Origin: Ignavibacteria bacterium RIFOXYB12_FULL_35_14
GTDB lineage: Bacteria > Bacteroidota > Ignavibacteria > Ignavibacteriales > Ignavibacteriaceae
DNA length: 64,000 bases
Direction of reading: 5' to 3'
Assembly (NCBI GenBank): GCA_001803045.1
Contig: MHAR01000066.1
Span: forward strand, 5,218 to 69,217
The notes beneath the pieces were generated by a model, which was not told the DNA's origin, ran no database searches, and saw only the letters and a program-made list of their open reading frames with translations. Positions 1 through 9,573 of this stretch are shown here, piece after piece. A program made the position numbers and the translations under genes. Each line of letters opens with the position of its first letter. The first letter of the stretch is position 1.

Positions 1-2092
1 TAACTTCACAGACCTTGCGTAAAGGAATCAACTTATCCCCGGTGGTTTCAATTATTTTATTATAAATATCCGGTGAGCGCAGATATTTAGCACCCCAATT
101 TCCATTTTCATATTTACTTTCAGTAGTGCTTTCAGCTTCCAGTTCCTTCTGGGTTCTTATTGTTATCATCAAATCATCATCTTTTGCAAGTTTATTTGTT
201 CTTTCAATACGATTAACAAACTGCTGTAATTTATCAATGCGTTCGGGATCATTACTGTTGCTTATCAGTTCATCATATTCCTTAAATATCCTTACAAACT
301 TTACTTTATTTCCTTCCCTTGATTTCCTGTCGCTGCATTTTTCAATTATGAGTATTACAGTATTGATTGATGCTGTTTCAAAGCTTCTTACTTTTTGATT
401 GTCAATTATTGCAATAATCTTAAAGTGATCTAAAAGAAATTTTTGAAATCCGCCGCCAAAAGAAACATCGAGCCAACTGCTTGAAATAACATAACCAAGC
501 CGTCCACCTTCTTTTAAGAAAGCCGCTGTGTGCATCAAGTAATAAACGTACAAATCACTCTGCTGATTTATTTTCTTAAGTCCGTACTCATTCTTTACAA
601 GATTTATCCATCTTGTTTTATTCTCTATCAGTTCTTGTCTGATGTAAGGAGGATTTCCAACTTCTGAATCGAATACCGGCATTTTAATACTTTTAATTTT
701 TCCACCGACATCTTTGACATTAAATAGGTGAGAAGTATTAAGAAAAATCAATTTGGGTGCAGAAGTACTTTTTATTTCAGAAAAATCATGTCTTAGGATA
801 ACTGGATAATTTTCAGTTGCTTTAATATCCAAGAGCGATAAATTCATAGTTGCAAGAAATGCTGGGAATGGCGCTATTTCTATTCCCCATAATCTTTCCA
901 GAATCTCTTCATGTTTAAGTTCCGGATGAAAATATTTAATGAACTTATAACCTCTTACCAAAAATGTTCCTGCACCACAGCCGGTATCCATAAGAAGCTG
1001 AGTATTTTTGTTAATGCAAAATGCATTCACAATATCAACCTCATTCACATTTGTGAAATGCTGTCCTCTGTCATGCTGTTCCTGGTTATCTATAAGTGTA
1101 TTATAGATTGAACCCATAATATCAACGTTCAAATCCTTAAAATTGAGTTCACTTATCTGGTTAACATTATATTTCAAGGCAGGGATATATTTATCAGTAT
1201 ATTCAAATTCATCGAGAATATCACCCTGGAATATCAATTCAAAATCATAAGTTAGCACATCATCAAAGCGGTTTCTAAGAACTTGATTGAGTCTATTTTT
1301 ATCCTCAGGTATTTCAAGAGGTTTCAGTTTTAAAGAAGGTACTTCTCTTTGAAGATATGAATAGAAAATGAATTTGAGATACAGAAGATAGTTGGCAAGC
1401 TGACATATTTTGTAAACTTCTTCACCATCAAACTTCAACGTAATGTTAAAAATATCTTGATCTTTCAGATATGTTCTTAACCTTTTCTTGAAATCATTAT
1501 CCGAATCAATTCTTTCATACATCAATTCGGACATATCAGCAGATCCTTCAAGTATGTAAGCTGAAAGCTTTTTGATAAAAAACTTATCAATAGAATCCCA
1601 CTGAACTTCTTTAACACCATGAACAATATCGCTTAAATCTTTTAGAAAGCTTTTTAGAGGCTGAGTTATCTGTTTATAGTAAGTAGTTGTGGTAAACTCA
1701 TCATTCTTTCTGATTGTAGAAAGATCGTAAATCTTTAGTTTTCTTTCGTTGAGTGTAGTATTTTCTTTGAAGGTTCTGTAAATAACAATTTGTCGAGGTG
1801 TTCCAGTAACAAAATATTCAAGCCCTCTGTTGAATGCTTTCATAGAAGCTTCAAAGACAAGCCTTTCATCAGTAGCATCCCAATTAGTATCTTTTAGTTC
1901 GAACAATACTTTTTTGGTAATATCTTTTTCGGAGTAAAGGAGTCCATCGGAAAAACGCGCGCCTTCAACACCAATGTTTTGTTCTTGAAGAATATGTGAG
2001 AACGAAATTTCCTTTTCTTCTTTGAGAAGCTCATTTACTTTGTTCCAGAGAATTCCCTGGAAGGTTCGTTCATTTGCGGTAATTTCAGTCAA
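1..2092 (-). CDS. Type IIG restriction-modification enzyme (N6-adenine methyltransferase), 3'-truncated by window edge
   Basis: I translated this open frame by hand; it runs off the left edge, leaving about 697 residues without a stop. The methyltransferase core shows motif I DTGCGAGTFL (near 976-1005) and motif IV NPPY (near 645-660), the signature of N6-adenine methylases of the Eco57I/TaqI group. The N-terminal 80 residues contain D49 and E65-L-K67, a plausible PD-(D/E)XK nuclease site, so one chain would both cut and methylate, as in type IIG enzymes. The C-terminal target-recognition domain continues outside the window. In-frame stops lie just upstream, and the first usual start is TTG at 2092 with no strong ribosome binding site. 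A plain methylase with a degenerate nuclease domain remains possible. Confidence 0.75.
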   Translation of the reverse strand, partial: MTEITANERTFQGILWNKVNELLKEEKEISFSHILQEQNIGVEGARFSDGLLYSEKDITKKVLFELKDTNWDATDERLVFEASMKAFNRGLEYFVTGTPRQIVIYRTFKENTTLNERKLKIYDLSTIRKNDEFTTTTYYKQITQPLKSFLKDLSDIVHGVKEVQWDSIDKFFIKKLSAYILEGSADMSELMYERIDSDNDFKKRLRTYLKDQDIFNITLKFDGEEVYKICQLANYLLYLKFIFYSYLQREVPSLKLKPLEIPEDKNRLNQVLRNRFDDVLTYDFELIFQGDILDEFEYTDKYIPALKYNVNQISELNFKDLNVDIMGSIYNTLIDNQEQHDRGQHFTNVNEVDIVNAFCINKNTQLLMDTGCGAGTFLVRGYKFIKYFHPELKHEEILERLWGIEIAPFPAFLATMNLSLLDIKATENYPVILRHDFSEIKSTSAPKLIFLNTSHLFNVKDVGGKIKSIKMPVFDSEVGNPPYIRQELIENKTRWINLVKNEYGLKKINQQSDLYVYYLMHTAAFLKEGGRLGYVISSSWLDVSFGGGFQKFLLDHFKIIAIIDNQKVRSFETASINTVILIIEKCSDRKSREGNKVKFVRIFKEYDELISNSNDPERIDKLQQFVNRIERTNKLAKDDDLMITIRTQKELEAESTTESKYENGNWGAKYLRSPDIYNKIIETTGDKLIPLRKVCEV

Positions 2093-2283
2093 TTTTAATA
2101 ATTCATCAGTAGATATTAACAGTTATTATTTTTCACAAACTTAAAGATTTGCATTAACTAACACAATTAACCTCATTCCTATCTTTTGAACCAAAGGCTC
2201 ATCGGCCTCTGGCTGACCCATCTTTACGACATGAAAATGTTTCGCTTTTTTTCAATATTTTTACCTACACTTATTAAGGAATT

Positions 2284-3120
2284 ATGAAAAGCTTCAACTG
2301 GAAAAAAACTAAGAAGTATCAAGATATCATTTACGAAAAGCTGGATGGCATTGCAAAGATCACCATCAATCGTCCTGAGGTTCGGAACGCATTCCGTCCC
2401 GAAACTATTATCGAAATGTACGATGCTTTCAGTAATGCTCGTGAGGATCAAAAAATCGGAGTGGTTTTATTAACAGGTTATGGTCCAACAAAAGACGGCA
2501 AGTATGCTTTCTGTTCCGGCGGCGACCAAAGAATTCGCGGAGATAAAGGATATGTTGACAAAACCGGTGTACCGAGATTAAATGTTCTCGATCTTCAAAA
2601 GCTTATTCGCAGTATTCCCAAACCGGTTATTGCTTTAGTTGCCGGATATGCAATTGGCGGCGGACACGTTCTTCATGTCGTCTGCGATCTTACTATCGCA
2701 GCTGATAATGCAATCTTTGGTCAAACCGGTCCTAAAGTTGGGAGTTTTGACGGCGGTTTTGGTTCAAGCTATTTAGCAAGATTAGTCGGACAAAAAAAAG
2801 CCCGTGAGATTTGGTATCTGTGCAATCAATACAACGCACAAGAAGCATTGCAAATGGGTTTAGTCAATAAAGTTGTTGCAGTTGATAAGTTAGAACAAGA
2901 AGGTGTTGCCTGGGCAAAACAAATCCTTGAGCATAGCCCGATGGCAATTAGAGTTTTGAAATCTGCATTTAATGCGGAGCTTGATGGACAGCAAGGGATT
3001 CAAGAATTGGCAGGTAACGCAACTTTGCTTTACTACATGAGTGAAGAAGCACAAGAGGGCAAGAAAGCGTATTTGGAAAAGAGGAAACCGAATTTTAAGA
3101 AGTTTCCTAAGTTACCATAA
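2284..3120 (+). CDS. menB: 1,4-dihydroxy-2-naphthoyl-CoA synthase MenB
   Basis: MenB closes the ring of o-succinylbenzoyl-CoA in menaquinone synthesis and belongs to the crotonase superfamily. The 278-residue length fits the family. MenB-specific stretches are clear: [10 protein letters not shown] around residues 80-90, which binds the CoA thioester, [16 protein letters not shown] near 125-140, and [18 protein letters not shown] near 150-165. These separate it from ordinary enoyl-CoA hydratases. It is first of four men genes on the plus strand, but 567 bp of repeat-rich DNA, including a MITE-like insertion, separates it from menA. menF, menD and menH are not in the window. Confidence 0.95.
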   Translation: MKSFNWKKTKKYQDIIYEKLDGIAKITINRPEVRNAFRPETIIEMYDAFSNAREDQKIGVVLLTGYGPTKDGKYAFCSGGDQRIRGDKGYVDKTGVPRLNVLDLQKLIRSIPKPVIALVAGYAIGGGHVLHVVCDLTIAADNAIFGQTGPKVGSFDGGFGSSYLARLVGQKKAREIWYLCNQYNAQEALQMGLVNKVVAVDKLEQEGVAWAKQILEHSPMAIRVLKSAFNAELDGQQGIQELAGNATLLYYMSEEAQEGKKAYLEKRKPNFKKFPKLP

Positions 3121-3221
3121 AAGTCCCCTCCATCTCCCCCACCTGTGGCAAAATTGCTACCAAGTGGCAGGCCAAAGGGGGAGAGTGGGCGTAATCATTA
3201 TGAGTACCAATTTATTGGAAC

Positions 3222-3252
3222 GAAGTAATCTCCTGGATTGGGAGATTGCTTC
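3222..3252. repeat. REP-like palindrome in the menB-menA gap
   Basis: GAAGTAATCTCC (3222-3233) and GGAGATTGCTTC (3241-3252) form a 12-bp stem with one G-T pair and a 7-nt loop. It lies in a patch of other inverted repeats: a TCTCCCCC/GGGGGAGA pair upstream and the MITE-like element downstream. The GAGATTGCTTC and CGCAATGAC words are typical of dispersed intergenic palindromes. It may act as a weak terminator after menB. Confidence 0.6.
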
Positions 3253-3286
3253 GCCATAGGAGTCCTTTGGACATCCCGATTTCATC

Positions 3287-3646
3287 GCATAGGCGTCAAC
3301 TTAACGACAAGAAAAAATATTGTGAAGTAAAGATATTATTGTTAAATCATTAAAAATTGAAGAAAACATATAAAATGACAGAATTAAAAAAGTAAAGTCG
3401 TTATTGAAAATCACAAAGTGATCACTATGTGATAAGTCTCTCCCTTCTCAAGGGAGAGATTAGAGAGGGTTCTGGGATATCTGTTAAATTAGCAAACTCA
3501 TCCCAACCCTTCTGGCTTGCCATGGCTTTGCCATCTTGCCAAGAGAAGGGCTTATTGGTAAATATACTTTGATTTATCATTCTGACATAACATTATTATA
3601 TAAAGGCTTATGCTAATATTTTATAAAATTAAGTTGACGCTAATGC
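3287..3646. mobile_element. MITE-like non-autonomous element with 18-bp terminal inverted repeats and 9-bp target duplication
   Basis: The ends are GCATAGGCGTCAACTTAA (3287-3304) and TTAAGTTGACGCTAATGC (3629-3646); as inverted repeats they match at 16 of 18 positions. The 9-bp direct repeat GATTTCATC flanks the element at 3278-3286 and 3647-3655, as a target-site duplication should. Joining the flanks gives a continuous palindrome, ATCCCGATTTCATCGGGAT, so the target was an existing intergenic hairpin. The 360-bp interior has no credible reading frame but carries further hairpins near 3440-3465 and 3505-3550. A transposase acting in trans is presumed; I do not assign a family. Confidence 0.75.
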
Positions 3647-3687
3647 GATTTCATCGGGATTCGCAATGACAAGAAGTAAATAAAATT

Positions 3688-4572
3688 ATGATAGACAAAA
3701 CAAAAATAGATTCATGGATCATCGCAAGCCGCCCGCGAACACTGCTTGCAGCATTTGTTCCGGTAATGGTTGGTTCTGCAGTAGCATTTAACGAGGGAAA
3801 GTTAAAAATAATTTTATCTCTTAGCGCGCTTCTTTGTTCTCTATTAATTCAGGTTGGAACAAACTTCACTAATGATCTTTATGATTTTCTTAAAGGGTCT
3901 GATACTACCAAGCGAAAAGGTCCAAGAAGAGTTCTTGCGTCAGGATTAATTTCTGTGGGTGAAACGAAAACTGCAATCGTGCTGACTTTTCTTACGGCAT
4001 TCTTGATCGGGTTGTTTTTAGTCTATCATGGCGGATTTGTTATACTGGTCATCGGAATCCTATCCATTCTTGCCGGCTTAGCTTACACCGCAGGCCCTTA
4101 TCCGCTCGCTTATAATGCGTTGGGAGATATTTTTGTTTTCATGTTTTTTGGAATTATCGGAACTGTTGGCACTTATTATCTTCACACGAATGATCTATCT
4201 ATAGTTTCTTTCATTTCATCAATTCCAGTTGGTGCGCTCGTAACAAATATTTTAGTTGTAAACAACTATCGAGATATTGAAGAAGATAAAACTGCTGGGA
4301 AAAAAACTTTAGCAGTTAAGCTGGGGAAAAATTTTACGCTCTATCAGTTTACCTTTTTAATAGTCTTATCGTTTTTAGTTCCATTACTTCTCTTTGCTTT
4401 TTTTAATGCAAGCATTTGGATATTTCTTCCCTATCTTACTTTGCCAATCGCGTATAAAGTCATCTCAATGATTTACACTTTAAATGGCACACAATTAAAT
4501 TCAACACTCGAATTGACAGCAAGACTATCCGCTATTTATGGATTACTGTTCTCAGCCGGTATTATTTTATGA
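3688..4572 (+). CDS. menA: 1,4-dihydroxy-2-naphthoate polyprenyltransferase MenA
   Basis: This integral membrane enzyme of the UbiA superfamily attaches the polyprenyl tail to DHNA to give demethylmenaquinone. Near the N-terminus SWIIASRPRTLLAAFVPV is the usual MenA opening, followed by the prenyl-diphosphate/Mg2+ motif NDLYD and the KGPRRVLASGLIS segment. A second acidic motif, NNYRDIEED, lies near residue 192. Several hydrophobic helices span the 294 residues, which is normal for MenA. Its stop overlaps the menC start by 4 bp (ATGA), indicating translational coupling. Confidence 0.93.
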   Translation: MIDKTKIDSWIIASRPRTLLAAFVPVMVGSAVAFNEGKLKIILSLSALLCSLLIQVGTNFTNDLYDFLKGSDTTKRKGPRRVLASGLISVGETKTAIVLTFLTAFLIGLFLVYHGGFVILVIGILSILAGLAYTAGPYPLAYNALGDIFVFMFFGIIGTVGTYYLHTNDLSIVSFISSIPVGALVTNILVVNNYRDIEEDKTAGKKTLAVKLGKNFTLYQFTFLIVLSFLVPLLLFAFFNASIWIFLPYLTLPIAYKVISMIYTLNGTQLNSTLELTARLSAIYGLLFSAGIIL

Positions 4573-5600
4573 AGATTGTTCGTTCATCCTGCTCAGCTTA
4601 TATTCTAAAATTTAAGCTGCCATTCTCAACTTCTAAAGGAAAAATTTCGGAGCGAAAAGGATTTCTTATCAAGCTTGATAGCGCAAATGGAAAATGCGGT
4701 TATGGCGACTGCTGTCCTCTCCCGGATTTTGGTTCTGAATCTTATAAACAGGCAGAAGCTAAGATTAAAGATTTAGAATTAAAAATTAGAATAGATACGA
4801 ATGATTTTGAGCAAAGCATTCTGAAAACTTTAGAACCTTTAAGCGATTTTCCCTCTCTCCGTCATGGTTTTGAGCAAGCACTGTTGAATTTAATTTCCCG
4901 CGATCAAAACATTTCGCTGAATGAAATTCTCAATTCATCCTCAAAAAAAACTTTAAATGTTAATGCAGCGATAGGTTTATTATCTTCCGAGGATTCAGCT
5001 TCAAGAGCAAAAGAATTAGTAAGTAAAGGATATAAAACTATAAAGCTAAAAATCGGAAGAGGAAATTTTGAAGAGGATTACGCTTGCATAAAAGCCGTGA
5101 GAGAAAACATTGGCAAAAAAATTAATCTGCGACTTGATGCAAATGGCAAATGGAATCTTCCGAATGCTATTTCTTCTCTTAGTCAGTTGGAAAAATTTGG
5201 AATTGAATATGTAGAACAGCCCGTAAACAACATAAATGATTTTTTACTGCTTTCAAAGCGTACCTCAATTCCACTTGCAGCAGATGAGTCCATCCGAACT
5301 TTGAAAGATGCTTATGATTTTATTACACAAAAAGCAATTTCAATTATAATTTTAAAACCAATGATGCTCGGCGGAATCATTCCAATCCTTAAGATCATAG
5401 AATATGCTCAGGAGAATGGCGTTATGGTTGTCATTACAACCTCACTCGATTCAGTAATCGGAAGGTCTTTCGCCGTTTTAGCAGCATCGTTTGTTGAAAA
5501 TGAATTTGCTCACGGATTAGGAACTGCTGAGATATTCGAAAAAGATTTATTTGCTGATCCTTATCCCATTAAAAATGGTCAAATCAATTTAGTAAGCTAA
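4569..5600 (+). CDS. menC: o-succinylbenzoate synthase MenC
   Basis: MenC dehydrates SHCHC to o-succinylbenzoate and belongs to the enolase superfamily. The expected catalytic set is visible: K159-L-K161, metal ligands D190 (RLDANGKW), E216 (VEQPV) and D239 (AADES), and K263 in ILKP. At 343 residues, with an N-terminal capping domain and a C-terminal barrel, it has the normal architecture. It overlaps menA by 4 bp and is followed 19 bp later by menE, so the three genes are an operon. Confidence 0.92.
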   Translation: MKIVRSSCSAYILKFKLPFSTSKGKISERKGFLIKLDSANGKCGYGDCCPLPDFGSESYKQAEAKIKDLELKIRIDTNDFEQSILKTLEPLSDFPSLRHGFEQALLNLISRDQNISLNEILNSSSKKTLNVNAAIGLLSSEDSASRAKELVSKGYKTIKLKIGRGNFEEDYACIKAVRENIGKKINLRLDANGKWNLPNAISSLSQLEKFGIEYVEQPVNNINDFLLLSKRTSIPLAADESIRTLKDAYDFITQKAISIIILKPMMLGGIIPILKIIEYAQENGVMVVITTSLDSVIGRSFAVLAASFVENEFAHGLGTAEIFEKDLFADPYPIKNGQINLVS

Positions 5601-5619
5601 ATAAACCACTTAATTACGT

Positions 5620-7080
5620 ATGAAATCAGTTCAAAATTTTTTAGAAAAGCTAAATCCCAAGCTCAGAATATTTGACAACAAAACTATCATCATTTCTGAG
5701 TACGAAAGATTTACTTATAAGGCATTAAATGAAAAAGTTAATACTGTATCAAAATATCTGAATACCTTTGGAATTATTGCCGGTGATAGAGTAGGTATCG
5801 CAAGCGATAACTCTATTAACTATGTAATTTCAATTTTTGCTTTGTGGATGATGGATGCAGTTCCTGTTCCTATAAACATAAAATTATCCGCATCTGAAAT
5901 TAAAACGAAGCTTATGCATTTAGGATGCAAGATTGTTCTTGTTGATTATGCGAATAGAAAAAAGATACCTTCGAAAGGGATAGACAGACTCAACATCAAT
6001 TTACTTGACTTAAATTTAGGTGGCGCATCATTCGATTATAAGTTCAATCCAAATAAAACAGCGCTCATATTGTTCACTTCCGGTTCATCGGGAAAACCCA
6101 AAGCGGTTGAGCTATCATTTTCAAGTTTAATCAACAGCGCTAAAATTGGAAATGAGTTTCTTAATCAAACTCGTGATGATCGCTGGCTTGCCAGTCTTCC
6201 ATTTTATCACATCGGCGGGTTCTCCATATTTTTTCGAGCATTAATGTTTGGCACAGTATTAATTATTCCTCCTGATTTAAAAATCGAATCCTTAATTGAA
6301 GAAATTCAATCACATAGACCTACATTAACCTCACTCGTTTCAACCCAGATGAAGCAATTGATTGATAATAAAATTAAACCGAACGATGAATTAAGACATG
6401 TCCTGCTGGGGGGAGGATTTATTAGTTCAAATCTTATGAGAGAAGCATTACAATTAGGTTGGAAAGTATGCAAGGTTTATGGTTCAACTGAAACTTCTTC
6501 ATTTGTAACTGTTCTAAGTACGGATGAATTTACCCTTAAACCAGAATCGGTTGGAAAACCAATTCATCCAAATGAAGTCTTCATTTTTAATGAGGAAGGA
6601 AACGAATTACCCGTAAATACTGAAGGTGAAGTCGCTGTTAAAAGTCCGGCTTTAATGAAAGGATATTTACTTGATGATGAAACTACAAAACAAAAATTGA
6701 GAAACGGTTTATACTTTACTGGGGACATAGGTTACAAAGATGAAGATGAATATTTATACGTTGTCAACCGAAGGAGTGATTTGATTGTTAGCGGAGGAGA
6801 AAATGTAAATCCAGCAGAAGTTGAAGAAGCAATTATGAAATTTCCTAAAGTTAAAGAAGTCTGCGCATTTGGAATTGATGATGTGACATGGGGACAAAAA
6901 ATTGCAGCTGCAATTGTTCCAAAACAAAATCAACAATTTAAAATTGATGAGCTGAAAGATTTCATGAAAGATAAAATAGCATCATTCAAAATTCCAAAAG
7001 AAATTTATTTTGTTGATGAATTACCAAGAACTGAGCTTGGGAAGGTAAGAAAAGAATTTATTACAAAATTGAACTCTTGA
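5620..7080 (+). CDS. menE: o-succinylbenzoate-CoA ligase MenE
   Basis: This acyl-adenylating enzyme activates o-succinylbenzoate with ATP and CoA, supplying the MenB substrate. Landmarks are the P-loop TSGSSGKPK around residues 153-161, the A5 motif YGSTET, the FTGDIGY motif binding the ribose, the hinge region VVNRRSDLIVSGGENV and a C-terminal lysine in the RTELGKVRK segment. The 486-residue length and its position after menC make MenE far more likely than another acyl-CoA synthetase. It is the last gene of the men operon here. Confidence 0.92.
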   Translation: MKSVQNFLEKLNPKLRIFDNKTIIISEYERFTYKALNEKVNTVSKYLNTFGIIAGDRVGIASDNSINYVISIFALWMMDAVPVPINIKLSASEIKTKLMHLGCKIVLVDYANRKKIPSKGIDRLNINLLDLNLGGASFDYKFNPNKTALILFTSGSSGKPKAVELSFSSLINSAKIGNEFLNQTRDDRWLASLPFYHIGGFSIFFRALMFGTVLIIPPDLKIESLIEEIQSHRPTLTSLVSTQMKQLIDNKIKPNDELRHVLLGGGFISSNLMREALQLGWKVCKVYGSTETSSFVTVLSTDEFTLKPESVGKPIHPNEVFIFNEEGNELPVNTEGEVAVKSPALMKGYLLDDETTKQKLRNGLYFTGDIGYKDEDEYLYVVNRRSDLIVSGGENVNPAEVEEAIMKFPKVKEVCAFGIDDVTWGQKIAAAIVPKQNQQFKIDELKDFMKDKIASFKIPKEIYFVDELPRTELGKVRKEFITKLNS

Positions 7081-7110
7081 TTTTCTACTAAACAATAACT
7101 TCTTAAGAGT

Positions 7111-7178
7111 CAATTTTCCTTAGTGCCTTGGTGGCGATTTTTCTTTTGCCACGAAGCCACAAAGCCTCAAAGAAACCA
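7111..7178. repeat. Interrupted palindrome between convergent menE and the thioesterase gene
   Basis: GCCTTGGTGGC (7125-7135) and GCCACGAAGCC (7148-7158) pair at 8 of 11 positions around a T-rich spacer, with weaker pairing outside. The words GTGCCTTGGTGGC and GCCACGAAGCCAC are typical of dispersed intergenic palindromes. It sits between two convergent genes and could terminate both. Confidence 0.45.
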
Positions 7179-7223
7179 GAGAAATTTGAATTTGTGTTCC
7201 GGAGAAACGTGAGAATGACAAGA

Positions 7224-7628
7224 TTATTTATTGATATGATGGAATAATCCAGCTCGCACATCATCTTTAATTTGCTTCTTCTTCCAAGTTTTTTTATCAA
7301 CAAAAACATGAGTGGTTTTAACTTCAACACACAAATTTCCATTTTCATTTTTACAAGCGTACGCCAGCTTGAATGCAGATGAACTTATGCTCTCAACAGC
7401 TAATTCAATAACTGCGAAGGAATTGTAAACGAACGGTTTATGATACGTCGCTTCGCTGTGAATGATTGGAACGATGTAATCTTCATTCGACCAATAGTCT
7501 TCTTTGAGATCAAAGCTTTGTATCATTTCCTCATATGCAGAATGACAGAGTTCATAAATTTTAGCATAGAATAAAATTCCGGCCGGATCACAATCGTAAA
7601 AATTAATTTTTCTCTTTGATTTATACAT
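7224..7628 (-). CDS. Hotdog-fold acyl-CoA thioesterase, probably DHNA-CoA hydrolase
   Basis: The 134-residue protein is a single 4HBT-type hotdog domain. The active-site segment YDCDPAGILFY places the catalytic Asp at D14, followed by the helix glycine G17. The menaquinone pathway needs a hydrolase for DHNA-CoA between MenB and MenA, and small hotdog enzymes do this in several lineages. The adjacent men operon makes that role likely, though sequence alone cannot fix the substrate. It starts 3 bp after the oxyR stop on the same strand, so it should be co-transcribed with oxyR, an odd pairing for a biosynthetic enzyme. Confidence 0.75.
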   Translation of the reverse strand: MYKSKRKINFYDCDPAGILFYAKIYELCHSAYEEMIQSFDLKEDYWSNEDYIVPIIHSEATYHKPFVYNSFAVIELAVESISSSAFKLAYACKNENGNLCVEVKTTHVFVDKKTWKKKQIKDDVRAGLFHHINK

Positions 7629-7631
7629 AAT

Positions 7632-8573
7632 TTATTGAATGATTGATTCTTTTTTGTTTCTCACTAACTCATGGGGAATGGAATTAATTATTTCTTTTTT
7701 AAGTGCCTTTACCAAATGTTTTCTAATAAAAATTTTGTTGTGAACTAAACCTATCTCTCTTTTAGGAACCGGTGGATTGAATTCACGCACAAGCCGCAAT
7801 TGCTTTTCATCATGCATATACTTAGTCGAAAGATAGGGCAGCAGTGTCATTCCGAAATTTTGCTGAACTAATTTAATCAGAGTGTCGAGATTACCAAATT
7901 CAAATAATACTTTTTGGGATTTGTCACCTAAGTCTTTCCCGGAAGTTTTACACACTTTTAAAGTTTGTTCCCGCAGACAATGCCCTTCTTTCAGAAGCAG
8001 AAGATCTTCAACGGCGAGATCTGATACATCTAGTTTTTCTTTTTTGAATAATCTGTGATTTTCAGGGATGAATCCAACAAATGGTTCGGAAAATAAATAC
8101 TCAATTGAAATCCCGGAATCATTTACAGGAAGAGCAAGAATTCCAATATCTAAAATCGATTTGTGAAGACCTGAAATTATTTCCGCAGTTGTAAGTTCAT
8201 CAATTACAACATCAACCTTTGGATAATTAGTTAAAAATGATTTTAGAAAAAAAGGAAGCAGAAAGGACGAGATTGTTGGTATTATGCCAATTTTTAAGAC
8301 ACCGCCAAATTCATTTTTTTCATTCTCAATAATCAAATGTAGCTTATCTCTTTCTAGCAAAATAGAGCTTGCTTGCTGAATAAGTTCTTCACCAACTTTT
8401 GTGGTAACAATGGGACTTTTCGTTCTGTCAAATATTTGCACTCCCAGTTCCTCTTCTAACTTTTGAACTTGCATGCTCAAAGTCGGCTGGGTTACAAAAC
8501 AATGGCTGGCAGCAGTAGAAAAACTCTTATAAGCATGAACTGCAACAATATATTCTAGCTGTGTTATTGTCAT
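7632..8573 (-). CDS. oxyR: OxyR-type LysR hydrogen-peroxide regulator
   Basis: The protein has an N-terminal winged helix (LEYIVAVHAYKSFSTAA and FVTQPTLSMQVQKLE) and a C-terminal periplasmic-binding-protein-like sensor domain. The OxyR hallmark is the redox pair C199 and C208 in GHCLREQTLKVC, with the C-x8-C spacing and numbering of E. coli OxyR when the second Met is taken as start. I therefore chose 8573; an in-frame ATG at 8585 adds four residues. Peroxide would form a disulfide and turn on defence genes. The divergent DUF454-catalase unit about 550 bp away is the obvious target. Confidence 0.9.
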   Translation of the reverse strand: MTITQLEYIVAVHAYKSFSTAASHCFVTQPTLSMQVQKLEEELGVQIFDRTKSPIVTTKVGEELIQQASSILLERDKLHLIIENEKNEFGGVLKIGIIPTISSFLLPFFLKSFLTNYPKVDVVIDELTTAEIISGLHKSILDIGILALPVNDSGISIEYLFSEPFVGFIPENHRLFKKEKLDVSDLAVEDLLLLKEGHCLREQTLKVCKTSGKDLGDKSQKVLFEFGNLDTLIKLVQQNFGMTLLPYLSTKYMHDEKQLRLVREFNPPVPKREIGLVHNKIFIRKHLVKALKKEIINSIPHELVRNKKESIIQ

Positions 8574-9129
8574 TTTCAGTCGCAAATATAATTAAAAAGA
8601 CCCTTTATGCTTGAGCTAAAATTTGAATTTTTTATATTTAATAAATAATTGCATCAAAACTCAAAGAAATGGGGTATGGCAAAAAAATATAAATAAATTT
8701 TAATTCCAGACTCCGGCAATTATTTGATAAAGTAATAAGGTTAAGCTTCCATAGGATTAGATTATCACTAAGTTTAAAGAAAATGTAGATAAGGTTTTGC
8801 AATTGAACTAATACAACTGGGATCAATCACTGACAAAAAATACTTGAGATATTTAGAGATAAAAATGAACTAAACATTATCAAAGCAATAAACTGCATTA
8901 ATTGAAAGTCTGCTATAAAATGAACTTTTTATACACAGTAATCCAAAAGTTTATTGATTGGTAATCCATTCAATGGATTTTACATTATGAGCATTATATT
9001 ACATGCACACGTGAGTTTAGTTATTAGGAATTCAAATATCGGAATAGGAAAAATCAATTTGCTATCCATTATTAATATATTCAAATTTGCACAACAATTC
9101 GGTCGATTTCCAAACTCTTAAAGAATCTT
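8574..9129. other. Intergenic region between oxyR and the DUF454 gene
   Basis: This 556-bp AT-rich gap must hold the oxyR promoter on the minus strand and the promoter of the DUF454-catalase unit on the plus strand. I found no convincing reading frame; a 62-codon frame on the minus strand resembles no family. I saw no canonical OxyR tandem site (ATAG-N7-CTAT repeats); the closest is an ATAG...CTAT pair at 9044-9065 with the wrong spacing. Confidence 0.5.
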
Positions 9130-9537
9130 ATGTCATCAGACTCAGAAATCAGTAAAGCAGAAAAATTTGGCTTCTATCGTTACGCGTATCTTGTGGCTGG
9201 GTTTTTACTTGTAGCAATAGGTGTAATAGGAATTTTTCTACCATTATTACCCACTACTATATTTTTGATTCTGGCTTCGGCATGTTTTGTTAAAAGCTCC
9301 CCAAAGGCAAATGAATGGCTTCGAAACCATAAGATTTTTGGTGTGTACTTAAAAAATTATCAAGATAATTCGGGACTGACAATTAAATCGAAAATTTTCA
9401 GCATAATATTTCTTTGGTTGTCAATTCTGGTTTCTGCATTTTTTTTAACAGACGAACTTTACATTAGAATAATTTTATTGGCAATTGCAATTGGTGTTAG
9501 CATTCATCTAACATTAGTAAAAACCAAAAAGACATAA
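9130..9537 (+). CDS. DUF454 (YbaN-like) inner-membrane protein
   Basis: This is a 135-residue protein with four likely membrane helices. The family signature is clear: GVIGIFLPLLPTTIFLILA in the first hairpin, then the cytoplasmic stretch CFVKSSPKANEWLRNHKIFG and a basic segment before the last two helices. YbaN-family proteins have no firmly established function. The gene ends 37 bp before the catalase start on the same strand and may be co-transcribed, which hints at a link to oxidative stress. Confidence 0.85.
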   Translation: MSSDSEISKAEKFGFYRYAYLVAGFLLVAIGVIGIFLPLLPTTIFLILASACFVKSSPKANEWLRNHKIFGVYLKNYQDNSGLTIKSKIFSIIFLWLSILVSAFFLTDELYIRIILLAIAIGVSIHLTLVKTKKT

Positions 9538-9573
9538 TGGACTAATTCATAAATAAGATAAAGGAAAAATAAA

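Noticed and set aside
8638..8826. 62-codon minus-strand frame upstream of oxyR
   Set aside because: It lies in AT-rich promoter DNA, has no RBS and no recognisable protein pattern.
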